In this document: piece after piece, positions 37,088 to 49,206 of the stretch | How the letters are laid out: each line of letters starts with the position of its first letter | How positions within the stretch are numbered: position 1 is the first letter of the stretch | From: Candidatus Synechococcus calcipolaris G9 | GTDB lineage: Bacteria > Cyanobacteriota > Cyanobacteriia > Thermosynechococcales > Thermosynechococcaceae | Reading direction: 5' to 3' | NCBI RefSeq assembly: GCF_029582805.1 | Contig: NZ_JAKKUT010000008.1 | Coordinates: 62,001 to 126,000, forward strand | Length of the DNA: 64,000 bases | Notes under the pieces: generated by a model | Told to the model about the DNA's origin: nothing | Database searches by the model: none | The model's input: only the letters and a program-made list of their open reading frames with translations | Translations under genes and position numbers: made by a program

Positions 37088-37290
37088 GTTTGACTAGGGT
37101 GGGATACAAAGGTGTCCCCACACCTCCCTATCAATGCTACCTTGTACACACAAGTCAAGCTTCACACCTCCTTACTGATGTCAATCCTCTGCAAACTACT
37201 TGTCTCTAAAATAGCTGAAACCTTTGCTATTGAAGCGATTTAGCCTATCTTTTGATATGAGATTAAAATTCGTACTTGTAAATTTCAAAA

Positions 37291-38502
37291 ATGAGCGTTA
37301 AATTGAAATTGGATCGTTTGAGTTTCAATTTAAGGACAAATATTATAAGTATGGATAAGGGCATCTTTACAACCAGTGCCCCTGGAAGACTTTGGGAAAT
37401 CTCAGTAGAAGGTCATAAAGATTGGGCGTTCATCCCTGATCCACTACCAGATGAGTGGGAAGTTTCTACCGATCTGTGGGGTTTGCTAGTTCAGGCGCGA
37501 GAGGAGCTAGCAAGATTGGATGGAGTAGGCAGATATATGCCAAATTACAACCTACTACTGCGTCCCTTACAGCGACGAGAGGCGTTGCGTTCATCTAGTT
37601 TGGAGGGCACGTATGCTACACCGCAACAACTTTTGCTCTTTGAAATTGAACCGAGAGAGCCAAAATCAGCTAATGATCCAGTAAATTCTTGGCAAGAGGT
37701 TTGGAACTACAATAGATCGCTGGAGCTAGCGTTGAGTCTTTTGGAGCAAAGACCTCTTAGCCTGAACTTAATTCGAGCAATGCATCAAGCACTTCTATCA
37801 GGAGTTCGTGGATTTCAAAGAGATCCAGGTAATTTCCGTCGCACTCAAGTTCATATTGGTTCAGATAGAAGGTTTATTCCGCCCCCGCCAAATGAAGTAA
37901 TGCCATGTTTAGACGTTCTAGAAAAATATATTCACAGGGAGAAGGGTATTGAACCTTTAGTTTCGTGTTTCATGGTGCATTATCAATTTGAAGCAATTCA
38001 CCCATTTCTTGATGGTAATGGACGAGTAGGTAGACTTTTATTATCACTGATGATCTATGAGCAATGCCAACTTAGTAAGCCTTGGTTATATTTGAGTGCT
38101 TTCTTCGATAAATATAAAGATGAATATATTAACCTCTTATTTCAAGTCAGTACGGAAGGTAACTGGAGGGATTGGCTTTCCTTTTGTCTACGTGGAACTA
38201 TTGAACAATCGAAAGATGCACTGAGCCGCTTTGATAAACTCCTTAAATTACGTAACCAGTATATGGAGCAGCTAAAACAAGCTGGAGGAAACATCCGGCT
38301 TAATCGCCTTATCGAGCATCTGTTTGAATCACCAGCTATAACAGTTTCTCAATTCGCCAAGATGTGCGGAATACAGTACAATACTGCACGTGCAGATATA
38401 GTACGCCTAGTCAATATAAATATTCTCTCAGAGTCTGACATCGTAGCACGTCCAAAAATTTACTTTGCGCCGGATATTCTAGAGATTGCCTACGGCGAAT
38501 AA
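37291..38502 (+). CDS. Fic family protein with self-inhibitory motif
   Basis: The 403-residue protein holds the Fic core HPFLDGNGRVGR at 237-248 and, upstream, an inhibitory helix SSSLEG (101-106) matching [S/T]xxxE[G/N] of class II Fic proteins. Fic enzymes usually attach AMP to a target hydroxyl. A Fic_N-like region (GRLWEISVEGHKDWAFIPDPLP) precedes it, and a winged-helix-like tail (AITVSQFAKMCGIQYNTARADIVRLV) follows. ATG 37351 (MDKGIFTTS) is a credible alternative start with AAGGA before it. The gene has no HIP1 site and is more AT-rich than carB, suggesting acquisition. Confidence 0.85.
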   Translation: MSVKLKLDRLSFNLRTNIISMDKGIFTTSAPGRLWEISVEGHKDWAFIPDPLPDEWEVSTDLWGLLVQAREELARLDGVGRYMPNYNLLLRPLQRREALRSSSLEGTYATPQQLLLFEIEPREPKSANDPVNSWQEVWNYNRSLELALSLLEQRPLSLNLIRAMHQALLSGVRGFQRDPGNFRRTQVHIGSDRRFIPPPPNEVMPCLDVLEKYIHREKGIEPLVSCFMVHYQFEAIHPFLDGNGRVGRLLLSLMIYEQCQLSKPWLYLSAFFDKYKDEYINLLFQVSTEGNWRDWLSFCLRGTIEQSKDALSRFDKLLKLRNQYMEQLKQAGGNIRLNRLIEHLFESPAITVSQFAKMCGIQYNTARADIVRLVNINILSESDIVARPKIYFAPDILEIAYGE

Positions 38503-38529
38503 AATTAGTATGATAACGGTAATAAAATC

Positions 38530-39348
38530 TTGGTAAAATTGACAGTATATACAGACTATGAGCAGACCCAAACCAGCAAAATTCAGGACTGGCTCGATCA
38601 CCAAGATGTGAATTTTACAAAAGTGATCAGTGGGGCCCTTGCCCCCCTAGAAACATCCATCGAGTCCCTGATTCCCCATCAACCCCTGATCCTGCTCCGT
38701 CAAGCCTGCGATCGCCTCACAGCAAACTGGCACTTAAATTGGCTGTTGATTCAACCCTTTGCCCCAGGGAAAGATTACTCAGACCTGCGCCACGGCTCCC
38801 TGGAAACCTGCGATCGCCTTGCAGAGAAAGTAACATTCATGGCTGAAGGTACGGCGGTTATCGATGGCATCATTGACTCCTTCGCCGAAGGCTTAGGCCC
38901 CCTAGCGGATACGGGATTAGGATTACTCTTGGCCTTGCAAACCATTCAACGAATTGGCCTCTGCTATGGCTTTGCCCCCGACAGTGACATCAATGAAAAT
39001 GTCAATTGGGGAATTTTAGCCACCAGTTTAGCTCCCACCCCCCAGGCCCGTCGCCAGGCGATCTCCGCCACCCTGGCCCTAGAACAGGAATCGGCGGATC
39101 ATGCCCTCAGTCATTTACTCGAAGAAACCACCACCGCCACCGTAGAGGAATCGGTGACCGAACCAATGTTTGAGCAAATCATCATGACCCTAAGTGAAGA
39201 TTTTAGTGGGGCGATCATTCCCGTCGTTGGCTCCGTCTTGGGGGCGATCGCCGAGGAAAAATTTATTTACAATGTCAGTGAAACCGCCCAGCGGATGTTC
39301 CAAGTGCGCTGGCTCCTGAACCGCTATCCCCAAGCACCAAAGGCCTGA
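38530..39348 (+). CDS. EcsC-family-like protein
   Basis: The 272-residue protein has a core that resembles the EcsC family: GLGPLADTGLGLLLALQTIQRIGLCYGFAPDSD (about 117-149), and later FSGAIIPVVGSVLGAIAEEKFIYNVSETAQRMF, a pattern of amphipathic and hydrophobic helices. EcsC proteins may attach to membranes; their function is uncertain. A TTG at 38530 is the listed start. It returns to the HIP1-rich composition of the chromosome and is followed 16 nt later by a small membrane gene. Confidence 0.6.
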   Translation: MVKLTVYTDYEQTQTSKIQDWLDHQDVNFTKVISGALAPLETSIESLIPHQPLILLRQACDRLTANWHLNWLLIQPFAPGKDYSDLRHGSLETCDRLAEKVTFMAEGTAVIDGIIDSFAEGLGPLADTGLGLLLALQTIQRIGLCYGFAPDSDINENVNWGILATSLAPTPQARRQAISATLALEQESADHALSHLLEETTTATVEESVTEPMFEQIIMTLSEDFSGAIIPVVGSVLGAIAEEKFIYNVSETAQRMFQVRWLLNRYPQAPKA

Positions 39349-39364
39349 AATCAAGTTAGCTGCT

Positions 39365-39805
39365 GTGGTCGTCACAATTTTCTCAACAGTCTTAACCGCC
39401 TTGATAGTGTTCAGCGGCTGGTTTCTCGATCAAAACGCTCTGGGTTGCAAAAGTCGCGTTCGAGCCATCTTTGGTTTAGTTCCATTAGCCATCGGCTCGT
39501 GGATTTGCTTAACAATCGTCTTCGCTTTTGCCTTCAAGGTTCCTGGTGCCTACGGCCCCGTGCAATATTGGGTGGGTGACATGGAAGCTTACCGCTTTAT
39601 CTCTGGTCCTCGGACAATTGCCGCCTTTGCGATACTTGGCGGGATATTCTTTGCGATCATATCGGTGCTTGTTACGGCAATTTATGTGGCACTCAACCCA
39701 AGCGGATCCCGACTTAAGGGTATTATTACCCCCTCAGTAGCTTTAGCAATCTATGGATTAGCCTGGTGGATGTTTATCAATTGCGGGTTTTATCCTAGTG
39801 CTTGA
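39365..39805 (+). CDS. Small hypothetical membrane protein
   Basis: The 146-residue product has four predicted membrane helices (about 4-22, 33-55, 83-107 and 121-140) joined by short loops, one containing GPVQYWVGDMEAYRF. The start is GTG. It sits immediately downstream of the EcsC-like gene and probably shares its transcript. No family was recognised. Confidence 0.6.
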   Translation: MVVTIFSTVLTALIVFSGWFLDQNALGCKSRVRAIFGLVPLAIGSWICLTIVFAFAFKVPGAYGPVQYWVGDMEAYRFISGPRTIAAFAILGGIFFAIISVLVTAIYVALNPSGSRLKGIITPSVALAIYGLAWWMFINCGFYPSA

Positions 39806-40019
39806 GATGACAGCTAATGTATTGTTGTCTACTGTCACAAAATTTATCAAAGATTTGGAAAACTTAAACAAAAATTAATTTTTCAGCATAGTCTAATTCA
39901 ACTACGCTATCATCTACAGGTATTCTAGACCTAAAAAATCTAGGATGCTGCGACTAGCCCTCGTAGCCCCTCGATTATCGATCTCTCAATCATTGGTGTA
40001 CTAAGCAGGAGTTGAAGTC

Positions 40020-40187
40020 ATGATCCGTTTCTTTTCTCACCACTGGCCCCAATTGAGTGCCCTCGGCGTATTTTATTGCCTACTAGCAGCCGGCCTAGGA
40101 TACCTTACGAACGCACAGCTAGATGCTATGCAAACTCAAGTGGATACGCTTCAATACGTTAATTACAGCGGATCCCGTGGGTTCTAA
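40020..40187 (+). CDS. Small single-span membrane protein, 55 residues
   Basis: ATG 40020 follows AGGAG at 40007-40011 with an 8-nt gap and opens 55 codons to TAA 40185. The product begins MIRFFSHHWPQLSALG, has one hydrophobic span (VFYCLLAAGLGYL) and a polar C-terminal tail ending in SGSRGF. It lies 19 nt before the M16 peptidase gene on the same strand. No homologue was recognised; the ribosome-binding site makes expression likely. Confidence 0.6.
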   Translation: MIRFFSHHWPQLSALGVFYCLLAAGLGYLTNAQLDAMQTQVDTLQYVNYSGSRGF

Positions 40188-40206
40188 TCATCCCCCAGGA
40201 GAATGA

Positions 40207-41742
40207 TTGTTGCGTTATTTCCGGCAGATACTACTGTTGGTACTCACCGCAGGGGTATTCCTTGGTTTTAGTTGGACAGATAGTGCTCTGGCTCAGTCTC
40301 ATCCGGATGACATTGGGCCCTACTTGGATCGTGCCATGAACCAAGTAACCGAGTTTAGGCTGAATAATGGCATGCGCTTTATTGTCATGGAGCAGCATCA
40401 AGCTCCGGTGGTTTCATTCCTAACCTATGCCGATGTGGGCGGGGTGGATGAACCGGATGGCCAGACAGGGGTTGCCCATTACCTAGAGCATTTAGCCTTC
40501 AAGGGAACCCAGCGCATCGGTACCACCGACTACGATGCTGAACGGATCAAGCTGGAAAAACTAGATCACGTTTTTGATCGGATGCAGGCTCTCAAAGGTT
40601 CCCCAGAGGCCGATGTCATAGAGCAGCGGGTTCAACTCCTAGGGGAATTTAAGCGGCTGCAAGATGAAGCGGAAAAATACGTCATCTCAAACCAGTATGG
40701 TCAGATTGTTCAGCAGGCCGGTGGCGTGGGGGTGAATGCAACCACATCGGCGGAAGCCACCCGCTATTTTTATAGTTTTCCGGCCAACAAGCTTGAACTC
40801 TGGATGTCCTTGGAGTCAGAACGATTTTTAGAACCTGTCTTTCGGGACTTTTACCAGGAAAAGTCGGTCATCTTAGAAGAGCGACGACTGCGTACCGAAA
40901 ACTCCCCCACGGGGCAACTTTTTGATGCCTTTCTGGCAAAGACCTTTAGGGAGCATCCCTATCGTCGGCCGGTAATTGGCTACGAAGAGGATATTCAAAA
41001 TTTAACCCGGGCGAATGTCCAGGATTTTTTTGATAAGCATTATATTCCCAGTCAGTTAACCACGGTGATTGTCGGGGATGTGCAGCCCTCGGAGGTGAAG
41101 CGTCTGGCTGAGATTTATTTTGGTCGCTATCAACCCCGGCCCTTTCAGCCGACGGAGCCAAAACCGGAGCCGCCCCAAACCCGACTACGTCAAGTCAACC
41201 TCAAGTTACCCAGTCAGCCCTGGTATTTGGAAGGGTATCCCTGTCCGCCCCTCAAGGATCCGGACTATTTAGCCTACGAGATGCTCTCCCGCATCCTCAG
41301 TGATGGCCGCACCTCCCGCCTCTACAAATCCTTAGTCCTAGAGCAGGGAATTGCCCTGAATGCCCAAACCTATCTTGGGTTTCCAGGGAATAAATATCCG
41401 AATCGTTTTATTTTTTATGCCCTCACCTCCCCGGGCCATTCCCTGGATCAGGTAGCAAAGGCGATCCATACTGAAATTGAGAAGCTCCAGAGATCGCCCG
41501 TGAGTGAAGCGGAACTTGACCAACTGAAGACACGGGCCCGGATGGAATTATTACAGGCATTAATGTCGAACGAAGGCATTGCCCGCCTCTTGGCTGAATA
41601 TGCGGTTAAAACCGGAGATTGGCGGAAGATATTTACCAAGCTCGAAGCGATCGCCCAGGTTACACCAGCGGATATTCAACGGGTGGCCCAAACCCTAAAA
41701 GCCAGTCAGCGAACTGTTGCCCAGATATTGCCCGAATCCTAA
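40207..41742 (+). CDS. M16 family zinc metallopeptidase
   Basis: A signal peptide (residues about 8-30, ending SALAQS) leads to a pitrilysin/processing-protease fold. The inverted zinc motif HYLEH (His91, Glu94, His95) lies in VAHYLEHLAFKGT, and a distal glutamate is expected in ELWMSLESERF. A peptidase of 511 residues holds one catalytic and one inactive domain (from about 300). The start is TTG, at 40207 or 40210, following AGGAG at 40197. In many cyanobacteria a second, inactive M16 gene follows; here cobS follows instead. Confidence 0.88.
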   Translation: MLRYFRQILLLVLTAGVFLGFSWTDSALAQSHPDDIGPYLDRAMNQVTEFRLNNGMRFIVMEQHQAPVVSFLTYADVGGVDEPDGQTGVAHYLEHLAFKGTQRIGTTDYDAERIKLEKLDHVFDRMQALKGSPEADVIEQRVQLLGEFKRLQDEAEKYVISNQYGQIVQQAGGVGVNATTSAEATRYFYSFPANKLELWMSLESERFLEPVFRDFYQEKSVILEERRLRTENSPTGQLFDAFLAKTFREHPYRRPVIGYEEDIQNLTRANVQDFFDKHYIPSQLTTVIVGDVQPSEVKRLAEIYFGRYQPRPFQPTEPKPEPPQTRLRQVNLKLPSQPWYLEGYPCPPLKDPDYLAYEMLSRILSDGRTSRLYKSLVLEQGIALNAQTYLGFPGNKYPNRFIFYALTSPGHSLDQVAKAIHTEIEKLQRSPVSEAELDQLKTRARMELLQALMSNEGIARLLAEYAVKTGDWRKIFTKLEAIAQVTPADIQRVAQTLKASQRTVAQILPES

Positions 41743-41755
41743 TTTTTGCTAATTC

Positions 41756-44262
<2,507 letters not shown>

Positions 44263-44368
44263 TTAGCATCCCCTTGAAAAATACCAGACTTCCAGGACGT
44301 ATCCAGGTGCGATAGTCTTGACCTAAGAGTTATGGTTCACTGCGACGACGGAGAGGCGTGTTCATAGG

Positions 44369-45946
44369 GTGGGAAAAACAGCCCGATCGCTGGCGAGTAT
44401 TGCCACAATTGTTGCCATTGCAACACTATTTAGTAAATTGGCGGGGTTAGTCCGACAACAGGCGATCGCCGCTGAATTTGGTGTGGGCGCGGCCGTTGAT
44501 GCCTATAACTATGCCTATGTCATTCCTGGTTTTCTGTTTATTTTACTCGGTGGGATTAACGGCCCTTTCCATAGCTCGATTATTAGTGTCGTTCTCAAGC
44601 ATCCCCCGGAAAAAGCGGCCCCCCTAGTGGAAACGATTACGACCTTTGTGGGGGGAGTGTTATTGATCCTCACCGGCGTTTTAATGGTGTTTGCCGAGCC
44701 GATTGTCCAGATCATTGCCCCCGGTGCAGGCCCAGAAATCCAGGCGATCGCCGCCGAGCAGTTTCGGATTATGGCTCCCCTAGCGGTGTTATCGGGCCTG
44801 ATTGGCATTGGCTTTGGCACATTAAATGCGGCGGATCACTACTGGTTGCCGTCCATCAGCCCATTGCTCTCGAGTCTGACGGTGATCATTGGCGTGTGGT
44901 TTTTTGCCGACACCTATGGGCCCACGGTACTGGCCTGGGGAACCTTGGCAGGGGGTGTATTGCAATGGCTTGCCCAGATTCCAGCCCAGTGGAAATCCGG
45001 CATGGGGACGCTGCGCCTGCGGTTTGATTTTAATCGCCCAGAAGTACGAGAACTGGCCCAGTTAATGGGGCCGGCCACCCTTTCTTCGGGAATGCTGCTG
45101 ATCAGCGTCTATATTAGCTTGTTTTTTGCCTCCCAATTGCCGGTGGGAGCCGCTTCCGCCCTAGGGTATGCCCAACTCTTGTTTTTAACGCCCTTGGGTA
45201 TCCTCTCCAATGTGATCCTTGTGCCCTATATGCCCATTTTCTCTAAGTTGGCGGCTCCCGATCGCTGGCCTGACTTAAAGGATCGCATTCGCCAAAGTTT
45301 AATCCTATCCGCCCTGAGTATGATGCCCTTGGGAGCAATGATGGCAGCCCTAGCCTTACCGGCGGTGCGGGTGGTCTATGAGCGACAGGCCTTTGATCTG
45401 GAAGCGTCGGAACTGGTCTCGGCCCTGCTCTTGGTCTACGCCATTGGTATGTTTTTCTACCTGGCGCGGGATGTCATTGTCCGGGTATTTTATGCCCTAG
45501 AAGATGGCCGCACGCCTCTCTATGTCACCCTGTGGGGCCTAGGATTTAATGCCGCCTTTTGTTTTTTATTTACCCAGGCCTTTGGGGCAACGGGTTTGGC
45601 TATGGCCACGGTGGGGGTAAATTTCATTTCCCTGATTGCCCTCATTTGGATGTTGCAACGCCGGTTGGGGGGACTCCCCTGGCCCACCTTGATACCTCCC
45701 ATGGTTGGCATTGCCATCGCTAGTATTGCCGGTGGCCTAACGAGTTGGGGCAGCCTCTGGGGCTTAGAGTACCTTTTGGGCCGGGAGGGTTTAATCGTGC
45801 AATTAGTGCAACTGTCTCTTGCGGGTTTGGTCGGTGTGATCGTGTTTACCCTAGGGATTTGGCCCCTGAAACTGTCAGAGATTAACTTTTTCCTAAATCG
45901 TTTGCAGCGATTTTTACCAAAACGATTTCAAAAAAATAATCCCTAA
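44369..45946 (+). CDS. murJ: Lipid II flippase MurJ
   Basis: The 525-residue protein has about fourteen membrane helices and the MATE-like MurJ signature near its start: IATLFSKLAGLVRQQAIAAEFG and DAYNYAYVIPGFLFILLGG. These regions hold basic residues that face the central cavity. MurJ moves lipid II across the membrane for peptidoglycan synthesis. The start codon is GTG. It lies between pgm and argG without operon partners. Confidence 0.92.
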   Translation: MGKTARSLASIATIVAIATLFSKLAGLVRQQAIAAEFGVGAAVDAYNYAYVIPGFLFILLGGINGPFHSSIISVVLKHPPEKAAPLVETITTFVGGVLLILTGVLMVFAEPIVQIIAPGAGPEIQAIAAEQFRIMAPLAVLSGLIGIGFGTLNAADHYWLPSISPLLSSLTVIIGVWFFADTYGPTVLAWGTLAGGVLQWLAQIPAQWKSGMGTLRLRFDFNRPEVRELAQLMGPATLSSGMLLISVYISLFFASQLPVGAASALGYAQLLFLTPLGILSNVILVPYMPIFSKLAAPDRWPDLKDRIRQSLILSALSMMPLGAMMAALALPAVRVVYERQAFDLEASELVSALLLVYAIGMFFYLARDVIVRVFYALEDGRTPLYVTLWGLGFNAAFCFLFTQAFGATGLAMATVGVNFISLIALIWMLQRRLGGLPWPTLIPPMVGIAIASIAGGLTSWGSLWGLEYLLGREGLIVQLVQLSLAGLVGVIVFTLGIWPLKLSEINFFLNRLQRFLPKRFQKNNP

Positions 45947-45978
45947 GAAAGCCCGTTAGGGTTCCAGCGATCGCCGCC

Positions 45979-47184
45979 CTAGCTCTCCCGTAGCCGTTGA
46001 GACCACACCCGTGTGGGCAGGCCCCAAATATAAATAAATCCTTCGGCGGCTTTGTGATCAAATTGATCCTCTGCCCCATAGGTGGCCAAGTCTGGCGTAT
46101 AGAGGGAATAGTCTGACTTGCGACCAACTACGCTAGCGGTTCCCTTGAATAGCTTAATCCTCACCGTTCCCGTCACACGGGCTTGGGTTTGCAGAATAAA
46201 GGCATCCAAGGCCTGCTTCAGGGGACTATACCAAAGACCGTTATAGACGAGGCGGCTATAGGTTTCTTCAATGCCCCGTTTGTACTGACTCACATCGGCG
46301 GTGAGGGCCAGACTTTCCAGTTCGCGGTGGGCTTGAATGAGTAACAGTAGGGCCGGAGCTTCATAAATTTCCCGAGACTTGATCCCCACCAACCGGTTTT
46401 CAATCATATCCACCCGGCCCACACCATGAAGGCCCGCCCGCCGATTTAAGCGGGTAATAACTTTCACTGGGTCTAGGACATCCCCGTTCACCGTTGTCGG
46501 AATCCCCTCCTCAAAACCAATTTCAATGTATTCCGGTGAGTTGGGAGTGTCATCGATCGCCGTGGTCATGGCATAAATTTCTTCTAGGGGTTCCGTCCAG
46601 GGATCCTCAAGGGGGCCCGCTTCAATACTGCGGCCCAAGAGGTTGCGATCGATACTGTAGGGAGAGGATTTTTTAACGGGGGCAGAAATGCCATACTTTT
46701 CGCCGTAGGCAATGGTTTCTTCCCGACTCATCCCCCATTCCCGGGCTGGGGCCAAGACCTTCAGATCGGGATTCAAGGCGGCGATCGCCACATCAAAGCG
46801 CACCTGATCATTGCCCTTGCCGGTACAGCCGTGGGCCACCGCATCGGCCCCGTACTCAGCGGCCGCATCCACTAAAAGTTTGGCAATGAGGGGACGAGCT
46901 AGGGCCGTGGAGAGGGGATACCGATTTTCGTAGAGGGCATTGGCCTGAATGGAGGGAAAGGCATAGTTCTGAATAAAGGTGTCCTGGGCATCCACAACCA
47001 AGGATTCACTGGCACCAGAATCGAGGGCTTTTTGCTGGATGGGAGCCAGTTCATCGCCCTGACCCAGATCTGCCGCCAAGGTAATGACCTCTTCCACCCC
47101 CCATTCATGCTTGAGGTAAGGAATACACACTGACGTATCGACACCGCCAGAGTAAGCAAGCACAACTTTTTTGGCACGACCCAT
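45979..47184 (-). CDS. argG: Argininosuccinate synthase
   Basis: The 401-residue enzyme joins citrulline and aspartate using ATP, the penultimate step of arginine synthesis. The N-terminal PP-loop AYSGGVDTS is intact, and [12 protein letters not shown] and [13 protein letters not shown] mark the substrate site. ATG 47184 (MGRAKKVV) is chosen over an in-frame start 54 nt upstream because it gives the family length. Together with carB this gives two arginine-pathway genes in the window, but they are not linked. Confidence 0.96.
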   Translation of the reverse strand: MGRAKKVVLAYSGGVDTSVCIPYLKHEWGVEEVITLAADLGQGDELAPIQQKALDSGASESLVVDAQDTFIQNYAFPSIQANALYENRYPLSTALARPLIAKLLVDAAAEYGADAVAHGCTGKGNDQVRFDVAIAALNPDLKVLAPAREWGMSREETIAYGEKYGISAPVKKSSPYSIDRNLLGRSIEAGPLEDPWTEPLEEIYAMTTAIDDTPNSPEYIEIGFEEGIPTTVNGDVLDPVKVITRLNRRAGLHGVGRVDMIENRLVGIKSREIYEAPALLLLIQAHRELESLALTADVSQYKRGIEETYSRLVYNGLWYSPLKQALDAFILQTQARVTGTVRIKLFKGTASVVGRKSDYSLYTPDLATYGAEDQFDHKAAEGFIYIWGLPTRVWSQRLRES

Positions 47185-47403
47185 AGCTAAAACCTGATTG
47201 ATGGCATTGACCCTCCTATTATCAACAAATTGGGCCAACCCTCACCCCCTTATTTAGGAATTCTCAAGGTTTGGTGATATTTAGGGGCAAATCCCCATGG
47301 CCCCATGGCAATAAAATGGCGATAAAAAAACAAAACTTTGTCACAAGAGCATTTATCCTTAGGGCGACAATGGTTAATGAGTGATCATTGAAGGTAATCA
47401 GTC

Positions 47404-48534
47404 ATGGCCCTGGGCGCATCTCTGCATATTCGTAAAATCTGGCGACGTTTCTGGATAGCACTTTGCCTCCTAGTGGGGATTTGGCTACTGCCAGCCTTGC
47501 CGGCCCAGGCCCTTTTACCCATCCCTGGAACTCAAACCCTCATCGCTCGTTTGCCTGCGGGTAATGCGATCACGGATCCCAAGGCCCTGCTGCGGTTGGC
47601 CCTGCCCATTGACAACCCAACGGTGCGGGAACTTCAGACGGATCTAGAGGATATTTCACCTCTCTTGCGGGGAAAACGCTGGTCGAGCATTTCTGCCAAT
47701 GTGAGTAAGGCCAAGGCAATTCTCCGCGATCGCCCCGATCAATTGTTAAGTAGTATTCCTGAGGATCGCCAAGGGCAAGCCCAAACCCTGCTGGCGGAAC
47801 TAGTCCCATCCCTCGATACTCTGCAAGAGGCTGCAAAAAACAAGGATCGCACAACTCTGTTGTCCGCCAAAGCTACCGCATTGGATCTGGTGGGAAAACT
47901 GGAAGAGTTGATGGTACAGGATTTTGCCTACACCCCACCCCCGGAATACGCCGATCTACCCCAACTCCTTGGCCGGGCAACGGTGGAAATGGATACGAGC
48001 CAGGGCCCCCTAACCATTGTTGTGGATGGTTACAGTGCGCCGATTACGGCCGGTAACTTTATTGACCTGGTACAGCGGGGATTTTACAATAAGCTCCCAT
48101 TTATCCGAGCCGAAGAATCCTACGTCCTCCAAGCCGGTGATCCCCCTGGCCCTGAGGTAGGTTTTATTGACCCTAAAACCAAAAAATACCGAGCCATCCC
48201 CCTGGAAATTCTAGTAAAGGGCGATCGCCAACCCCTCTATGGCATTACCCTAGAAGAGGCCGGTCGCTATCTAGAATATCCGGTCTTACCCTTCTCTGCC
48301 TACGGCACCCTCGCCCTAGCCCGCCCCAATGAGGATCCCAATGGCGGTTCCTCCCAATTCTTTTTCCTATTATTTGAGCCGGAACTCACCCCCGCTGGCT
48401 TGAATTTACTGGATGGCCGTTATGCCGTCTTTGGCTACGTCGTGGAGGGGCAAGATGCCTTAGGGAAACTCCGAGAAGGGGATACGATTACCTCAGCAAA
48501 GGTCATTGATGGCCTGGAAAACTTCAAAGCTTGA
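47404..48534 (+). CDS. Thylakoid-lumen cyclophilin of the CYP38/AnaCyp40 type
   Basis: A signal peptide with cleavage after about residue 36 (PALPAQA) is followed by a helical bundle (about 55-170, with SANVSKAKAILRDRPDQLL) and a C-terminal cyclophilin-like domain (from about 190: VEMDTSQGPLTIVVDGYSAPITAGNF). This is the layout of plant CYP38/TLP40 and cyanobacterial Cyp40, needed to assemble and repair photosystem II. The cyclophilin active-site residues depart from the usual set, as in that group, so isomerase activity may be absent. It is transcribed towards the toxin-antitoxin genes. Confidence 0.88.
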   Translation: MALGASLHIRKIWRRFWIALCLLVGIWLLPALPAQALLPIPGTQTLIARLPAGNAITDPKALLRLALPIDNPTVRELQTDLEDISPLLRGKRWSSISANVSKAKAILRDRPDQLLSSIPEDRQGQAQTLLAELVPSLDTLQEAAKNKDRTTLLSAKATALDLVGKLEELMVQDFAYTPPPEYADLPQLLGRATVEMDTSQGPLTIVVDGYSAPITAGNFIDLVQRGFYNKLPFIRAEESYVLQAGDPPGPEVGFIDPKTKKYRAIPLEILVKGDRQPLYGITLEEAGRYLEYPVLPFSAYGTLALARPNEDPNGGSSQFFFLLFEPELTPAGLNLLDGRYAVFGYVVEGQDALGKLREGDTITSAKVIDGLENFKA

Positions 48535-48587
48535 GGCCCAATCCTGGTGGGCTGCTTGGTATTTCGTTGTCATGTGAGGTGTTTTTT

Positions 48588-48824
48588 ATGGTGAATGTAA
48601 CTGTTGATGAGATCCAACGTGATCCATTAAAATACCTGCGCCAAGTAGAGGCAGGTAAAACTCTTGTCATTGTTAGATCTAATCAGCCGATCGCTGAACT
48701 TAGACCTATTGCCAGTAACAAGCAATTACGACCATTTGGTTTGTGCTCAGGCGAGTTTACCGTTCCAGATGATTTTGATGCTCCTTTGCCAGAAGACCTT
48801 CTCAGTGCATTTGAGGGCAAATGA
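48588..48824 (+). CDS. Phd/YefM-family antitoxin
   Basis: The 78-residue protein (MVNVTVDEIQRDPLKYLRQVEAG) has the Phd/YefM-like DNA-binding N-terminal fold and ends in a polar, partly disordered tail that would wrap the toxin. ATG 48588 is chosen because it starts at the family's N terminus. The stop overlaps the start of the PIN toxin gene by ATGA, which couples their synthesis. Antitoxins of this type repress their own promoter and neutralise the nuclease. Confidence 0.85.
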   Translation: MVNVTVDEIQRDPLKYLRQVEAGKTLVIVRSNQPIAELRPIASNKQLRPFGLCSGEFTVPDDFDAPLPEDLLSAFEGK

Positions 48825-49204
48825 AGATTTTGTTAGATACACACATCTTCTTATGGTTCATCAGCGGTGATACCCAACTATCAACAGATGTTCGGGATGT
48901 CATTCGCGATCCAGACAATGAGGTCTATCTGAGTGCAGTTTCAGTCTGGGAAGCAATTGTCAAATACCAGTTAGGCAAGTTACCCCTGCCGGAACATCCT
49001 GAAACGTATCTACCCAAACAACGAGATTTGCATCAAATTGCCAGTCTTACTCTTGACGAAGGTAGTGTAACTCAACTGGCTAAACTGCCACCATTACATC
49101 GTGACCCGTTTGACCGAATGCTGATTTGTCAAGCTTTACAAAATAGTTTAACAATTGCGACTGTGGATACAGCAGTTCGTACCTATTCAGTCAGCGTTAT
49201 GTAG
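48821..49204 (+). CDS. PIN-domain toxin (VapC-like ribonuclease)
   Basis: The 127-residue protein shows the four acidic positions of the PIN fold: Asp6 in LLDTHIFLW, Glu44 in SVWEAIVK, Asp98 in RDPFDRML and Asp116 in TVDTAV. VapC-type toxins cut tRNA or rRNA to slow growth. It overlaps the antitoxin gene by 4 nt. The stop codon (49202-49204) is only 2 nt before an attC-like palindrome, the geometry of an integron gene cassette. Confidence 0.9.
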   Translation: MKILLDTHIFLWFISGDTQLSTDVRDVIRDPDNEVYLSAVSVWEAIVKYQLGKLPLPEHPETYLPKQRDLHQIASLTLDEGSVTQLAKLPPLHRDPFDRMLICQALQNSLTIATVDTAVRTYSVSVM

Positions 49205-49206
49205 CA

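Noticed and set aside
37110-37125. AGGTGT-CCCC-ACACCT hairpin after carB
   Set aside because: The stem is only 6 bp and no T tract follows, so it does not qualify as a terminator.
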